A stretch of DNA of 64,000 bases from Dyella_A sp050749815 (lineage in GTDB: Bacteria; Pseudomonadota; Gammaproteobacteria; Xanthomonadales; Rhodanobacteraceae). The stretch lies in NCBI RefSeq assembly GCF_050749815.1, contig NZ_CP192735.1, positions 2,232,001 to 2,296,000 of the forward strand, read 5' to 3'. The notes below the pieces were generated by a model. That model did no database searches, had not been told where the DNA came from, and saw only the letters and a list, made by a program, of their open reading frames with translations. A program made the translations under genes and the position numbers. This document shows, piece after piece, positions 23,989 through 32,444 of this stretch (within the stretch, counting starts at the first letter, position 1; every line of letters begins with the position of its first letter).

Positions 23989-24155
23989 GCGCCCGTGCAT
24001 TTGCAGGCGCAGACCGACGTGATGCTTGCGTCGGGAGGGCGGCTAATACAACACCCGCAAGGGGAATACGCCCGCCGACTGTTCGCGGTTTCTAACCTCC
24101 CGACTTCCCGTCGCCATCCCGGCGTGCGGGTACTTCATGGAGTGAGGAGGCAAGC

Positions 24156-24809
24156 ATGTCGACGATCGATACGAACGATTCGCAAGCGACGGGCGAGGCA
24201 TTGTCCACGGAGAGCCTGCAGCGGCTGGCAAAGCTGCGCCTGGATGTGGCGCTGTTGGCCCGCCTGGCGCAAACGCACTGGACGGATACGCTGCTGGATG
24301 ACACCCCAGGCATGCGCCTGGGCGAGATGGCGCGCACCCTGGCATGGCTGGAGGCGCGGATTGGAGCGTTTCTGGACAATCCGACCATGGCGGAAGAAGC
24401 CCCCGAACGGGCCAGTGAGCCCCATGCCGCAGCGGAAGCTACGGGCCCCGATGCGGCCGAGCCAACGATGGACGAGGAGCCTGCGCGCTACATGTCCGGC
24501 ATCACGCTGGACCAGATCGACGCGATTCACGCCCTGGTCGACAGCCTGCGCGCCCATGGCGATGTGGTGAATTGCTCCAGCCAGGCGGAGTTCGCGGACG
24601 CCACGCTGGCGATGATGGGCGACGCGATCTACCGCGACGCCGGCAGTTTGCGTGATCTGATGGATGCGATCGAAGCGCAGCGACTGCGTGCACCGCAGGA
24701 GGCCGGCCCCGGCGTGGGCGAGGCAGCCGCCCGCTATCTCGTCGCATCCATCGCTCCACCTGCCCGAGGCGTGCCGATCACCCTGCGCGAGCATCCGACG
24801 TACCAATAA
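24156..24809 (+). CDS. Uncharacterised protein, N-terminal XAC0095-like region
   Basis: 217 aa, soluble, acidic. Residues about 16-75 (LSTESLQRLAKLRLDVALLARLAQ, then MRLGEMARTLAWLEARIGAFLD) resemble the small XAC0095-type domain found in Xanthomonadales: L..ES..RL.KL..LARLAQ..RLGE. A variable acidic hinge (EEAPERASEPHAAAEATGPD) leads to a second helical part (ITLDQIDAIHALVDSLRAHG). GAGGAGG precedes the ATG. Function unknown; the family call is from memory of the pattern and moderate. Confidence 0.7.
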   Translation: MSTIDTNDSQATGEALSTESLQRLAKLRLDVALLARLAQTHWTDTLLDDTPGMRLGEMARTLAWLEARIGAFLDNPTMAEEAPERASEPHAAAEATGPDAAEPTMDEEPARYMSGITLDQIDAIHALVDSLRAHGDVVNCSSQAEFADATLAMMGDAIYRDAGSLRDLMDAIEAQRLRAPQEAGPGVGEAAARYLVASIAPPARGVPITLREHPTYQ

Positions 24810-25022
24810 GGGGCGAGGGCGCGGAGCACCGACTTTTGTTCGGCTCCGCGCCCTTCCATTCTCCGTTGCAGCATTGTCGAGCGAGCGGTGGGTTGTGGTG
24901 GGCCAAAGCGAATACGATGGCGCTCCGGAGCTACCCTGCGATGCCCGAGCGCGTACCGCAAGCCGCCCCGGACACACGCAAAGAGCGCTCGCCACGCTCA
25001 CCCCAACGCACCGGCACGGATC

Positions 25023-25262
25023 ATGGACGTTACGCGTTACCTCAAAGTTGCCCTCTGCCTGCTCGTGGCCGCTGGATCAGGTGCCCTGGCGGTGCTTGGC
25101 CTGGTACATCACTCGATGCCCGGGCTGTCGCGCGCGGCGGTGGTGGTCGGAGATACCTATAGCCAGTCGGCGCAGTCGTCGCAGTTCTGGTTTCTGATCC
25201 TGCTTTGGTCATCGGTTTGCGCGGTGTTCCTGTGGCTGGCTTGGCGGACCTTCCGCACGTAA
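25023..25262 (+). CDS. Small membrane protein, two helices
   Basis: 79 aa. Two hydrophobic helices (LKVALCLLVAAGSGALAVLG and FWFLILLWSSVCAVFLWLAW) with a short polar loop (GDTYSQSAQSSQ). No recognised family. The upstream 213 bases contain no clear promoter. No convincing ribosome site is seen directly before ATG 25023, so the start is uncertain. Confidence 0.6.
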   Translation: MDVTRYLKVALCLLVAAGSGALAVLGLVHHSMPGLSRAAVVVGDTYSQSAQSSQFWFLILLWSSVCAVFLWLAWRTFRT

Positions 25263-25384
25263 GGGTTCACACGTCGGCACGCGCTCACCTCCACCATCCG
25301 GCAGGCGGTTGGGCTGCCCCGCCTCTTCATTTACCGTGGTATCGAGCAACAACGCCGACGCCCACATCAACCAAAGGAAACGCT

Positions 25385-25777
25385 GTGACCACATTGCATG
25401 ACGCAGGTGTCGTGATCTATGCCAAAGATCTTGGCCGGGTCAGCCGCTTTTACGAGCAGGTGGCGGGCCTGCGCGTGACGCACGCGGCGGATGACCACGT
25501 GGTGCTGGAGTCGGGCGCGTTCCAGCTGGTGCTGGTTGCAGTGCCGGAGCGCCTGGCAGCGTCGATCGAGCTCACCGATCCACCGCGCTTGCGCGAGGAC
25601 ACCGCGATCAAGCTGGTGTTGGTGGTGGCGGACCTGGCGGCTTCACGCAATATGGCCCCGGCGCTCGGCGGCCAATTGCTGCCGCCGGCGCGCGAGTGGC
25701 GTTTTCAGGGGATGCGCGTGTGCGATGGCCACGACCCGGAGGGCAATGTGGTGCAGTTCCGTGAGCGCATGCGCTGA
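25385..25777 (+). CDS. VOC (glyoxalase/bleomycin resistance) superfamily protein
   Basis: 130 aa with two beta-alpha-beta-beta-beta units. The first begins VVIYAKDLGRVSRFYEQVAG, the second at IKLVLVVADLAASRN, with a closing CDGHDPEGNVVQFRER, the usual metal-ligand Glu region. The start is GTG 25385, preceded by AAAGGA. Substrate unknown; members include lyases, dioxygenases and antibiotic-binding proteins. Confidence 0.85.
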   Translation: MTTLHDAGVVIYAKDLGRVSRFYEQVAGLRVTHAADDHVVLESGAFQLVLVAVPERLAASIELTDPPRLREDTAIKLVLVVADLAASRNMAPALGGQLLPPAREWRFQGMRVCDGHDPEGNVVQFRERMR

Positions 25778-25842
25778 GCGCTGGCAGTATCTCGATCGAC
25801 GACGGGCAGCCGACCGGCACGTTCTTTCAGGGGAGAAGTGGC

Positions 25843-26217
25843 ATGAGGATCACTGCGGCGTTCGTGTTGGTTGGCAGCCTCTGCGTGCTCGCATCGGCCA
25901 GCGCCGCAGGACGTGCCGGGCGCACACAGACCTTGTGCGGCTGGTTTGACAATCCCTCGCCGGGCAACGTGTGGCTGCACGATCGCAGCGGTGAGTGGAC
26001 GATCGGCATCCAGGGCGGACACCAGGCCGACGGTGCGTGGCCCGAGTTCTCTCCGTCGCAGTGGGTGGCGATCAATCGCAGCTACGGATACGGCTGCGCC
26101 TGCATCACCGGTGTGGTGAATGGCGAGACGCGCGAGGTGATCCGCATCGATGCGGCACGGGCCCAACCGCTCAGCACCTGCAGGAAGGATCGCGCGCTCA
26201 AGGAACCGGCGGACTGA
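25843..26217 (+). CDS. DUF4087 family exported protein
   Basis: 124 aa with a signal peptide (FVLVGSLCVLASASAAG). The mature protein has the DUF4087 signature: LCGWFDNPSPGNVWLHDR, GEWTIGIQGGHQADG, SYGYGCACITG. Four Cys in the mature part suggest disulfides. Function unknown. The following 187 bp to the cheW gene show no gene. Confidence 0.82.
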   Translation: MRITAAFVLVGSLCVLASASAAGRAGRTQTLCGWFDNPSPGNVWLHDRSGEWTIGIQGGHQADGAWPEFSPSQWVAINRSYGYGCACITGVVNGETREVIRIDAARAQPLSTCRKDRALKEPAD

Positions 26218-26404
26218 CGTGCTCGCGGCGGCTCCCCCCGAGGCTCAGGCACGGGGCTGGCAGCGACACGCCTTCCGGTCTCGGCCATTGGTCTACCGCG
26301 CGAAATCACTCACACCATGGGCCTTACGCGCTCGATGGACAAGCCGTCCGGCCACGTCCCCACCGCCACGCCGATGAGGCTACGGTCGCGGTGAACTGCG
26401 ACGC

Positions 26405-26899
26405 TCAGCTTTCGCCGGAGAGACGACAGAGACGGCCGATATCAAGAAGCGCCACGAACCCCTGCGCGACCGGCACCACGCCGCTCACCGGCTCGTCGTT
26501 GCGCGCGGCGCGGCCGGCCGGGGGCGGCTCGATGGCTTGTGCGGTGGGATGAATAAGATCGCCGATGGCGTCCACGCGCAGGCCGATGAGCTGGCCGTCG
26601 GCGTGCAGCACCACCACGCGCACGTTGGCGGGGTCGGGTGCCGGCTGTTCGGGCAGGCCGAGGCGACGGCGTCCGTCCATCACCGGCACGACCTGGCCGC
26701 GCAGGTGGCGGATGCCGAGCAGGTCGTGCGCGGCACCGGGCACGGGCGTGATGTCGCTGTCGCGCAGCACCTCACCCACCTGGGCAAGCGGCGCGGCGTA
26801 GTGCTGCCCGGCCAACTGGAACGACAGCCACGACTGCGCCGTGGCCTCCGTCACCGGGGCATGCGAACGAGGGCGGGAAAGGCTGGCGACGTCGCTCAT
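26405..26899 (-). CDS. cheW: CheW-domain coupling protein of the flagellar chemotaxis block
   Basis: 164 aa. A polar N-terminus of about 20 residues is followed by a CheW domain (WLSFQLAGQHYAAPLAQVGE; IRHLRGQVVPVMDGRRRLG; FVALLDIGRLC). The signature has HLRG and VMDGR in place of NLRG..PVIDLR. It is the last gene of the fliL-to-cheW block and overlaps motD (ATGA), so it is made with CheA2. Confidence 0.88.
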   Translation of the reverse strand: MSDVASLSRPRSHAPVTEATAQSWLSFQLAGQHYAAPLAQVGEVLRDSDITPVPGAAHDLLGIRHLRGQVVPVMDGRRRLGLPEQPAPDPANVRVVVLHADGQLIGLRVDAIGDLIHPTAQAIEPPPAGRAARNDEPVSGVVPVAQGFVALLDIGRLCRLSGES

Positions 26900-27768
26900 G
26901 GGGCGGACTCGGCGGGTGCGGAGGGACGGTCGGATGGCGCCGCGGCCTCGGCGGTGGCCTGCTTGCCGGCGTCCATGGTGAAGCGGCTGGGGCCGTCGCG
27001 GTCGCTCAGCACCACCACCAGCACGCGACGGTTACGGTTGCGGCCGTCTTCGGTGGCGTTGTCGGCGATGGGGCGCACTTCGCCCCAGCCCATGATGCCG
27101 AGCCGGCCCGGGGTGACACCGTGGTCGGAGAACAGCCGCGCCACGCTGGCCGCGCGCGCGGCCGACAGCTCCCAGTTGGACGGATAGACGGCCGTGTTGA
27201 TCGGCTTGTTGTCGGTGTATCCCTCGATCCGGAGCGGATTGGGGAACGGGGCCAGGATGCCGGCCAGGCTGTCGAGCACGCTCTGCGCCTGCGGCGCGAT
27301 GCGCGCCACGCCGCTGGGAAACAGGATGTCGGTGCGGATCTCGATCTCCAGCCAGCTCGGCGTGCGACGGATCACCACCAGCTTCTTGTCGATCAGCGGC
27401 TGCAGCGCCTGCTCCACGCTGCGCTGGATGGCGCTGAGGTTCTGCTGCTCCTTGGTCGGCGCCGGCTGGGCGGCCGAACCGGGCAGGCTGATCGGGGTGA
27501 GCGCCGAACCGCGGCCGTTGGCCTGCGGGTCGACCACCGGGGCGGCGCTGGCCGGTGCGTTGGGCGCCATGTCCGATGGCGCGATCACCCGGCTGGAGCC
27601 GTGGAACGCCTCCATCATCGACTGCGACAGCACGCGGTACTTGCCCTCGTTCACCGCCGACATGGCGTACATCACCACGAAGAACGCCAGCAGCAGGGTG
27701 ATCAGATCGCCGTACGGAATGGCCCAGCGCTCGTGGTTTACGTGCTCTTCGTGGCGCTTGCGCCTCAT
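26896..27768 (-). CDS. motD: Flagellar stator protein MotD (MotB-type)
   Basis: 290 aa. One N-terminal membrane helix (AIPYGDLITLLLAFFVVMYA) includes the proton-binding Asp. A Pro/Ala-rich plug region leads to the C-terminal OmpA-like peptidoglycan-binding domain (IEGYTDNKPINTAVYPSNWE; RNRNRRVLVVV). It anchors the MotC/MotD stator to peptidoglycan. The order cheA-motC-motD-cheW matches the second stator pair of pseudomonads and xanthomonads. Confidence 0.92.
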   Translation of the reverse strand: MRRKRHEEHVNHERWAIPYGDLITLLLAFFVVMYAMSAVNEGKYRVLSQSMMEAFHGSSRVIAPSDMAPNAPASAAPVVDPQANGRGSALTPISLPGSAAQPAPTKEQQNLSAIQRSVEQALQPLIDKKLVVIRRTPSWLEIEIRTDILFPSGVARIAPQAQSVLDSLAGILAPFPNPLRIEGYTDNKPINTAVYPSNWELSAARAASVARLFSDHGVTPGRLGIMGWGEVRPIADNATEDGRNRNRRVLVVVLSDRDGPSRFTMDAGKQATAEAAAPSDRPSAPAESAP

Positions 27769-28505
27769 GGCAGGAAGCCCTGCAGCTTGCTCTCGATCTG
27801 CCGTGGGTTGTCGCCCTGGGCGATCGACACGAGACCCTCGATGAGGATCTCGCGCATCTCGGTCTGCTTGTGGATCAGCCCTTTCAGTCGCGCGGCGATC
27901 GGCAGCATCAGCAGGTTGGCCAGGCCGATGCCGTAGATGGTGGCGACGAACGCCGCGGCGATGCCGTGCCCGAGCTTGCTGGGGTCGGCCAGGTTCTGCA
28001 TCACCGCCATCAGGCCCATCACGGCGCCGATGATGCCCATGGTGGGCGAATAGGTGCCGGCGTTCTCGAACACCTTGGCCGCATCGATGTCGCTCTGCTC
28101 GCGCGTGCCCAGCTCCACTTCCAGCACGCCGCGGATGGCCTCGGGTTCGCCGCCGTCGATAAGCAACTGCAGGCCCTTGCGCACAAACGCATCGCGCGTG
28201 CTCTCCAGCTGCGGCTCCAGCCCGAGCAGGCCCTGGCGGCGCGAGATCTCGCTCCAGCCGATGATCTGCTTGATGAGGTTCTGCGGGTAATGCAGTGGCG
28301 GCTTGTAGACCAGCGGCAGCAATTGCCCGGCGCGTTTGAGCACCCGGCCGGGCGTCTGCACCATCAGCGCGGCGAAGGTGCCGACGAACACGATGAGGAA
28401 CGCGGCGGGGTTCCACAGCGATTCCAGGCTGGAGCCCTTGAGCACGGTGCCGATCGCGATGACCGCGAAGGCCAGCACCGTACCGATGAGGCTGACCAGA
28501 TCCAT
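27765..28505 (-). CDS. motC: Flagellar stator protein MotC (MotA-type)
   Basis: 246 aa with four membrane helices, two at the N-terminus (LIGTVLAFAVIAIGTVLKG; FLIVFVGTFAALMVQTPG) and two at the C-terminus (PTMGIIGAVMGLMAVM; IAAAFVATIYGIGLANLL). A cytoplasmic loop between them carries the charged residues that act on FliG. Proton-conducting stator with MotD. Its start overlaps the cheA2 stop (TGATG). Confidence 0.93.
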   Translation of the reverse strand: MDLVSLIGTVLAFAVIAIGTVLKGSSLESLWNPAAFLIVFVGTFAALMVQTPGRVLKRAGQLLPLVYKPPLHYPQNLIKQIIGWSEISRRQGLLGLEPQLESTRDAFVRKGLQLLIDGGEPEAIRGVLEVELGTREQSDIDAAKVFENAGTYSPTMGIIGAVMGLMAVMQNLADPSKLGHGIAAAFVATIYGIGLANLLMLPIAARLKGLIHKQTEMREILIEGLVSIAQGDNPRQIESKLQGFLP

Positions 28506-30496
28506 CAGGCAGTCATCCGCAGGGCGGGCAGCAGCTCGCCGCTGTCGTCGGCCAGGCCGGCCAGATCCAGCACCAGCGCCAGGCGGCCGTCGCCGGTGAC
28601 GGTGGCGCCGGCCACGCCGGTGGTGCCGGCGAACAGGTGGCCGAGCGGCTTGACCATGACGTCCTCGCGGCCGAGCACCTCGTGCACCAGGCAGCCCAGG
28701 CGCAGATGGCCGATGTGCAATACCACCACGTGGCGCGCTGCGCCGTCGGCGACGCCGGCCCAGCCGGCGAGATCGCCCAGCACTAGGGCGCGGCCACGAT
28801 GGGACGCGACCATGCGCCCGTCGAGCAGGCTGTCCTGCCCCGGGCGCAGCTCGAACACTTCGTCGACGTTGCTCAGCGGCAGCGCCAGCAGGCGATCGCC
28901 CACGCGCACCATCAGCACGCGCAGGATCGCCAGCGTCAGCGGCACGGTGAGTTCCAGCGTGCTGCCGTGGCCCAGCCGCGACTGCACGCGCAGCGTGCCG
29001 CCCAGCTCGGTGATGCGGGTCTTCACCACGTCCATGCCGACGCCGCGGCCGGAGATGTCCGACACGGTGGCGGCAGTGCTGAAGCCGGCGCGGAAAATCA
29101 GCTCGTAGCATTCGTTCTCGGTGAGGCGCGCGGCCTGGGCCTCGTCGATGACGCCCTTCTCCACCGCCTTGCGCCGGAGCACCTCGGGGTTCATGCCGCG
29201 GCCATCGTCGCTCACCGTGATGACGATGCGCTCGCCGCGCTGGCTCGCCGCCAGGCGCACCGTGCCGCGACGCGACTTGCCCGCGCGCTCGCGATCGTCC
29301 GGCCCTTCCAGGCCGTGGTCGAGTGCGTTGCGGATGAGGTGCACCATGGGGTCGGCCAGCGCCTCGACCAGACTGCGGTCCAGATCGGTGCCCTCGCCTT
29401 CGGTGACCAGGTCCACGTCCTTGCCGAGCTGGCGCGCGAGGTCGCGCACGATGCGCGGGAAGCGCTGGAACAGGCGACCCACCGGCTGCATGCGCATGCC
29501 CAGCACGGCGTTCTGCAGATCGTCGGCGACGCGGTTGAGCTCGTCGACCGTGGACGACAGGCTGCTGTCGCCGTTGCGTGCGGCCAGCGTGAGCAGGCGG
29601 TTGCGCAGCAGCAGCAGTTCGCCAGCCTGGTTGACCAGCGTATCCAGGCGCGCGGTATCGACGCGCACGGTGGCCTCGGCCGGTGCCGCGGCAGCGCGTG
29701 CGGGTGCCGCAGGCGATGGTGCGGGCGCGGGAGCGGGCGGCGGCGATGGCGCGGCCGTCGGCGCGGACGCCGATGCCTGACCGGGCGTACCACCCTTGCC
29801 GTGCAGGTTGTCCAGCAGGGCCTCGAATTCGTCATCGTCGATGGCGCCGCCCGCGGGTGCGGGTGCCGCCACCACCGGCGCGGGCGTGCCGCTGCCGTGC
29901 AGCTGGTCGAGCAGCGCCTCGAACTCGTCATCGTCGATGGTGTTGGATGTCGGCGCGGCGACGGCCACGGGCGCCGGTTCTACCGTGCCAGGGGCAGCGC
30001 TGCCGTAGAGCGAATCAAGCAGCGCTTCAAACTCGCTGTCGTCGATGGCACCACCGGCCGGCGCAGCGGCCGGTGGCGGTGCCGCGACCGGCGCCGCTGC
30101 GGGCGGCGCACCTTTCTTCGGCGGCGTGAGGCGCACCAGCAGCGCCGGCGGCGGCATCGCCATAGCGTCGTTGGCGGCCAGTGCGGCCATCATCGACTGC
30201 AACAGGTCGAGCGCTTCGAGCAGCGCGTCCATGCGCGCTGCGTCGATCAGCAGGCTGCCGTTGCGCGCTTCGTTGAGCAGGTCTTCGGCGTGATGGCACA
30301 GCTGCACCATCGGCTCGACGTTGAGGAAGCCGGCGCCGCCCTTCACCGTGTGGAAGGCGCGGAACACCGCGTTGAGCAGCTCGGCGTCCTGCGGCGCGGC
30401 CTCCAGGCCCACCAGCTGCTCGCCCAGGCGCTCGACCAGCTCGCCGGCCTCGACCAGGAAGTCGTCGCGCAGTTCGGCGTCGAAGGAGGGATCCAT
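28505..30496 (-). CDS. cheA: Chemotaxis histidine kinase CheA of the flagellar block, with three FliM-like linker peptides
   Basis: 663 aa. P1 has His49 in FRAFHTVKGGAGFLN. No conventional P2 domain is seen. Instead a Pro/Ala-rich linker (about residues 115-285) carries three copies of I-D-D-x-E-F-E-A-L-L-D-x-L-[YH]-G at residues 151-165, 187-201 and 219-233. These resemble the CheY-binding N-terminus of FliM (SQDEIDALLDG). P3 (DTLVNQAGELLLLRNRL), the P4 kinase (HLIRNALDHGLEG, VSDDGRGMN, GRGVGMDVV) and P5 follow. It works with CheZ, CheY2 and MotCD in the same operon. Confidence 0.95.
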   Translation of the reverse strand: MDPSFDAELRDDFLVEAGELVERLGEQLVGLEAAPQDAELLNAVFRAFHTVKGGAGFLNVEPMVQLCHHAEDLLNEARNGSLLIDAARMDALLEALDLLQSMMAALAANDAMAMPPPALLVRLTPPKKGAPPAAAPVAAPPPAAAPAGGAIDDSEFEALLDSLYGSAAPGTVEPAPVAVAAPTSNTIDDDEFEALLDQLHGSGTPAPVVAAPAPAGGAIDDDEFEALLDNLHGKGGTPGQASASAPTAAPSPPPAPAPAPSPAAPARAAAAPAEATVRVDTARLDTLVNQAGELLLLRNRLLTLAARNGDSSLSSTVDELNRVADDLQNAVLGMRMQPVGRLFQRFPRIVRDLARQLGKDVDLVTEGEGTDLDRSLVEALADPMVHLIRNALDHGLEGPDDRERAGKSRRGTVRLAASQRGERIVITVSDDGRGMNPEVLRRKAVEKGVIDEAQAARLTENECYELIFRAGFSTAATVSDISGRGVGMDVVKTRITELGGTLRVQSRLGHGSTLELTVPLTLAILRVLMVRVGDRLLALPLSNVDEVFELRPGQDSLLDGRMVASHRGRALVLGDLAGWAGVADGAARHVVVLHIGHLRLGCLVHEVLGREDVMVKPLGHLFAGTTGVAGATVTGDGRLALVLDLAGLADDSGELLPALRMTA

Positions 30497-30594
30497 CTAG
30501 CGGCTCCCGGCGGCAGGCGACAGCACGCCCGCCGCATGCGGGCGGGCGTGAGGGAGGCAAGGCAGCGGCAGCGCGATCGCCGTCATGCGCGGGC

Positions 30595-31236
30595 TCAGAA
30601 TCCGAACTCGCTCAGCAGGCGGTCGGCCTCGTCCTGGCTGTTGATCTTCTCCACCGCCTCGACCGGCTCGCGACCGGACAGCGCGCCGGTAAGGCGCACC
30701 AGCTCAAGCATGGAGGACTCCACCGAGCCGATGAACGCCACCACCTTCTTGATGCGCTGGCCGGAAAGATCCTGCCAGGACTGCGCCATCACCATGTCGT
30801 TGAGGCCGTCGTTGCAGCTTTGCGCGAAGGCGCTGGCCTGGTTCGCCAGGGCGGTCACGGCGTCGCCCGCAGCGGGCTGGGCAGCGAGGATCGCCGCGGC
30901 GTTGTGCGCCAGTGCCTCGGCCTCGGGGCGGGTGCGCTCGGCGAAATCCAGCGTGCGGTGCGCCGCCTGCGAGCTCATCTCCAGCACGTCCTGCAGGTGC
31001 TTGCGCGCATCGGTGACGCTGTCGGGATAACCCTCCTGCACCAGCTCACCGCCGAGGCGGCGTACGGCGTCGTGCAGGTCACGGGCCAGCACGCCGAGCG
31101 CGCGAAACAGCTTCTGCTCGCGCTCGCGCACGATGGAGTCGAGCGCCTGCTCGAAGGCCGGGCCGTCGGGGCTGTTGAGCAGCTCGTGCAGCTCGTTGGG
31201 CAGCGCCTCGGCGCTGAGGGAAAGTTGGGCGCTCAT
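30595..31236 (-). CDS. cheZ: Chemotaxis phosphatase CheZ
   Basis: 213 aa, mostly helical. The catalytic segment is MVMAQSWQDLSGQRIKKVV (Gln in DLSGQ). The C-terminal CheY-P-binding peptide is QDEADRLLSEFGF. It speeds CheY-P dephosphorylation. The start overlaps the cheY stop (ATGA). A 98-bp gap separates it from cheA. Confidence 0.94.
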   Translation of the reverse strand: MSAQLSLSAEALPNELHELLNSPDGPAFEQALDSIVREREQKLFRALGVLARDLHDAVRRLGGELVQEGYPDSVTDARKHLQDVLEMSSQAAHRTLDFAERTRPEAEALAHNAAAILAAQPAAGDAVTALANQASAFAQSCNDGLNDMVMAQSWQDLSGQRIKKVVAFIGSVESSMLELVRLTGALSGREPVEAVEKINSQDEADRLLSEFGF

Positions 31237-31628
31237 GCGGAAGCTCCTGCCGCGGCGAGCCGCTCGAAGATCTTGGTCAGTTTTTCCTGCAGCGTGGCGG
31301 CGGTGAACGGCTTGACGATGTAGCCGTTCACGCCGGCCTGGGCCGCGGCGATGATCTGGTCACGGTTGTTTTCGGCGGTGACCATCAGCACCGGCAGGCC
31401 CTTAAGCGAAGCCTCGGCGCGAATCGCGCGCAGCAGGTCGATGCCGGTCATGTTGGGCATGTTCCAGTCGGTCACGACCATGTCGAACGGCTGGCTCTTG
31501 AGCATCACCATCGCGTTCTCGCCGTCGTCGGCCTCCTGGATCAGCGGGCCGGAGAAACCGAGCTCCACGAGCAGGTTCCGCACGATGCGGCGCATGGTGG
31601 AAAAGTCGTCCACCACCAGGATCTTCAT
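31233..31628 (-). CDS. cheY: Flagellar response regulator CheY
   Basis: 131 aa. Closely resembles motor-binding CheY: VVDDFSTMRRIVRNLLVELG, phosphoacceptor Asp in VTDWNMPNMTGIDLL, then VTAEN and VKPFTAATL. ATG 31628 gives the standard MKILVVDD start. It binds FliM (41169-42185) when phosphorylated. Confidence 0.95.
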   Translation of the reverse strand: MKILVVDDFSTMRRIVRNLLVELGFSGPLIQEADDGENAMVMLKSQPFDMVVTDWNMPNMTGIDLLRAIRAEASLKGLPVLMVTAENNRDQIIAAAQAGVNGYIVKPFTAATLQEKLTKIFERLAAAGASA

Positions 31629-31708
31629 GTTCTTGTTCAAGCCCGTCTCCACTTGCACGGTGGGTTGCCGTGCGCCAGCCCGTAGGTAAGTTGTGTTGCC
31701 TGCGCTGC

Positions 31709-32443
31709 TCAGTCGTCGTCGCGCCAACCGGTCATGCGCGCGCGCAACCGGATGATCGCCTGCCCATGGATCTGGCAGACGCGCGACTCGGTGACACCGA
31801 GCACCGCGCCAATCTCTTTGAGGTTCAGTTCCTGCTCGTAGTACAGCGACATCACCAGTTGTTCGCGCTCCGGCAGCGTGGTGATCGCATCGATCAGCGC
31901 CTGGCGCATGCCGGTCTGCTCGATGTCCTCGGCGGGGGTGAGGCTGCTGGCGTCGGCCACGTCCATCGCCGGGCTGCCGTCGCCGTCGTCCGGCGCCGTG
32001 AGGCTCAGCAATCGGGAACTGGCCGCGTCGGCCAGCACCTGGTGGTATTCGTCGGCACTCAGTCCCAGCCGTTTCATCACCTCCGCATCGTCGGCGTCCG
32101 CGCCGGTTTCGATCTCGATCTGGCGCACCACTTCGGCCACCTCGCGCGCCTTGCGATGCACCGAGCGCGGCGTCCAGTCGGTGCGCCGAAGCTCATCGAG
32201 CATGGCGCCACGGATGCGGATGCCCGCATACGTCTCGAAGCTGGCCGAGCGATCGGTGGCGTAGTTACGCGCCGCCTCCAGCAGGCCGATCATTCCCGAC
32301 TGGATTAGATCGCCCACGTCGACGCTGGGCGGCAAGCGCCCCATTAGGTGATAGGCGATGCGCCTGACCAGCGGCGCATGCGTTTTCACCAGTTCGTCGG
32401 CGCTTTGCCGTTGAAGTTGCAGGTATTCCGTTGCCACGCTCAT
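31709..32443 (-). CDS. fliA: Flagellar sigma factor FliA (sigma-28)
   Basis: 244 aa. Region 2 includes VDVGDLIQSGMIGLLEAARN and FETYAGIRIRGAMLDELRR. Region 3 starts near SVHRKAREVAEVV. Region 4 has LPEREQLVMSLYYEQELNLK and VLGVTESRVCQIHG. It directs late flagellar and chemotaxis genes; consensus sites are present at 20535-20561 and 20716-20742. One base separates it from fleN. Confidence 0.96.
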   Translation of the reverse strand: MSVATEYLQLQRQSADELVKTHAPLVRRIAYHLMGRLPPSVDVGDLIQSGMIGLLEAARNYATDRSASFETYAGIRIRGAMLDELRRTDWTPRSVHRKAREVAEVVRQIEIETGADADDAEVMKRLGLSADEYHQVLADAASSRLLSLTAPDDGDGSPAMDVADASSLTPAEDIEQTGMRQALIDAITTLPEREQLVMSLYYEQELNLKEIGAVLGVTESRVCQIHGQAIIRLRARMTGWRDDD

Positions 32444-32444
32444 C

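Noticed and set aside
26218..26404. Possible remnant gene between DUF4087 and cheW
   Set aside because: No frame longer than background and no recognisable motif; treated as plain intergenic sequence.
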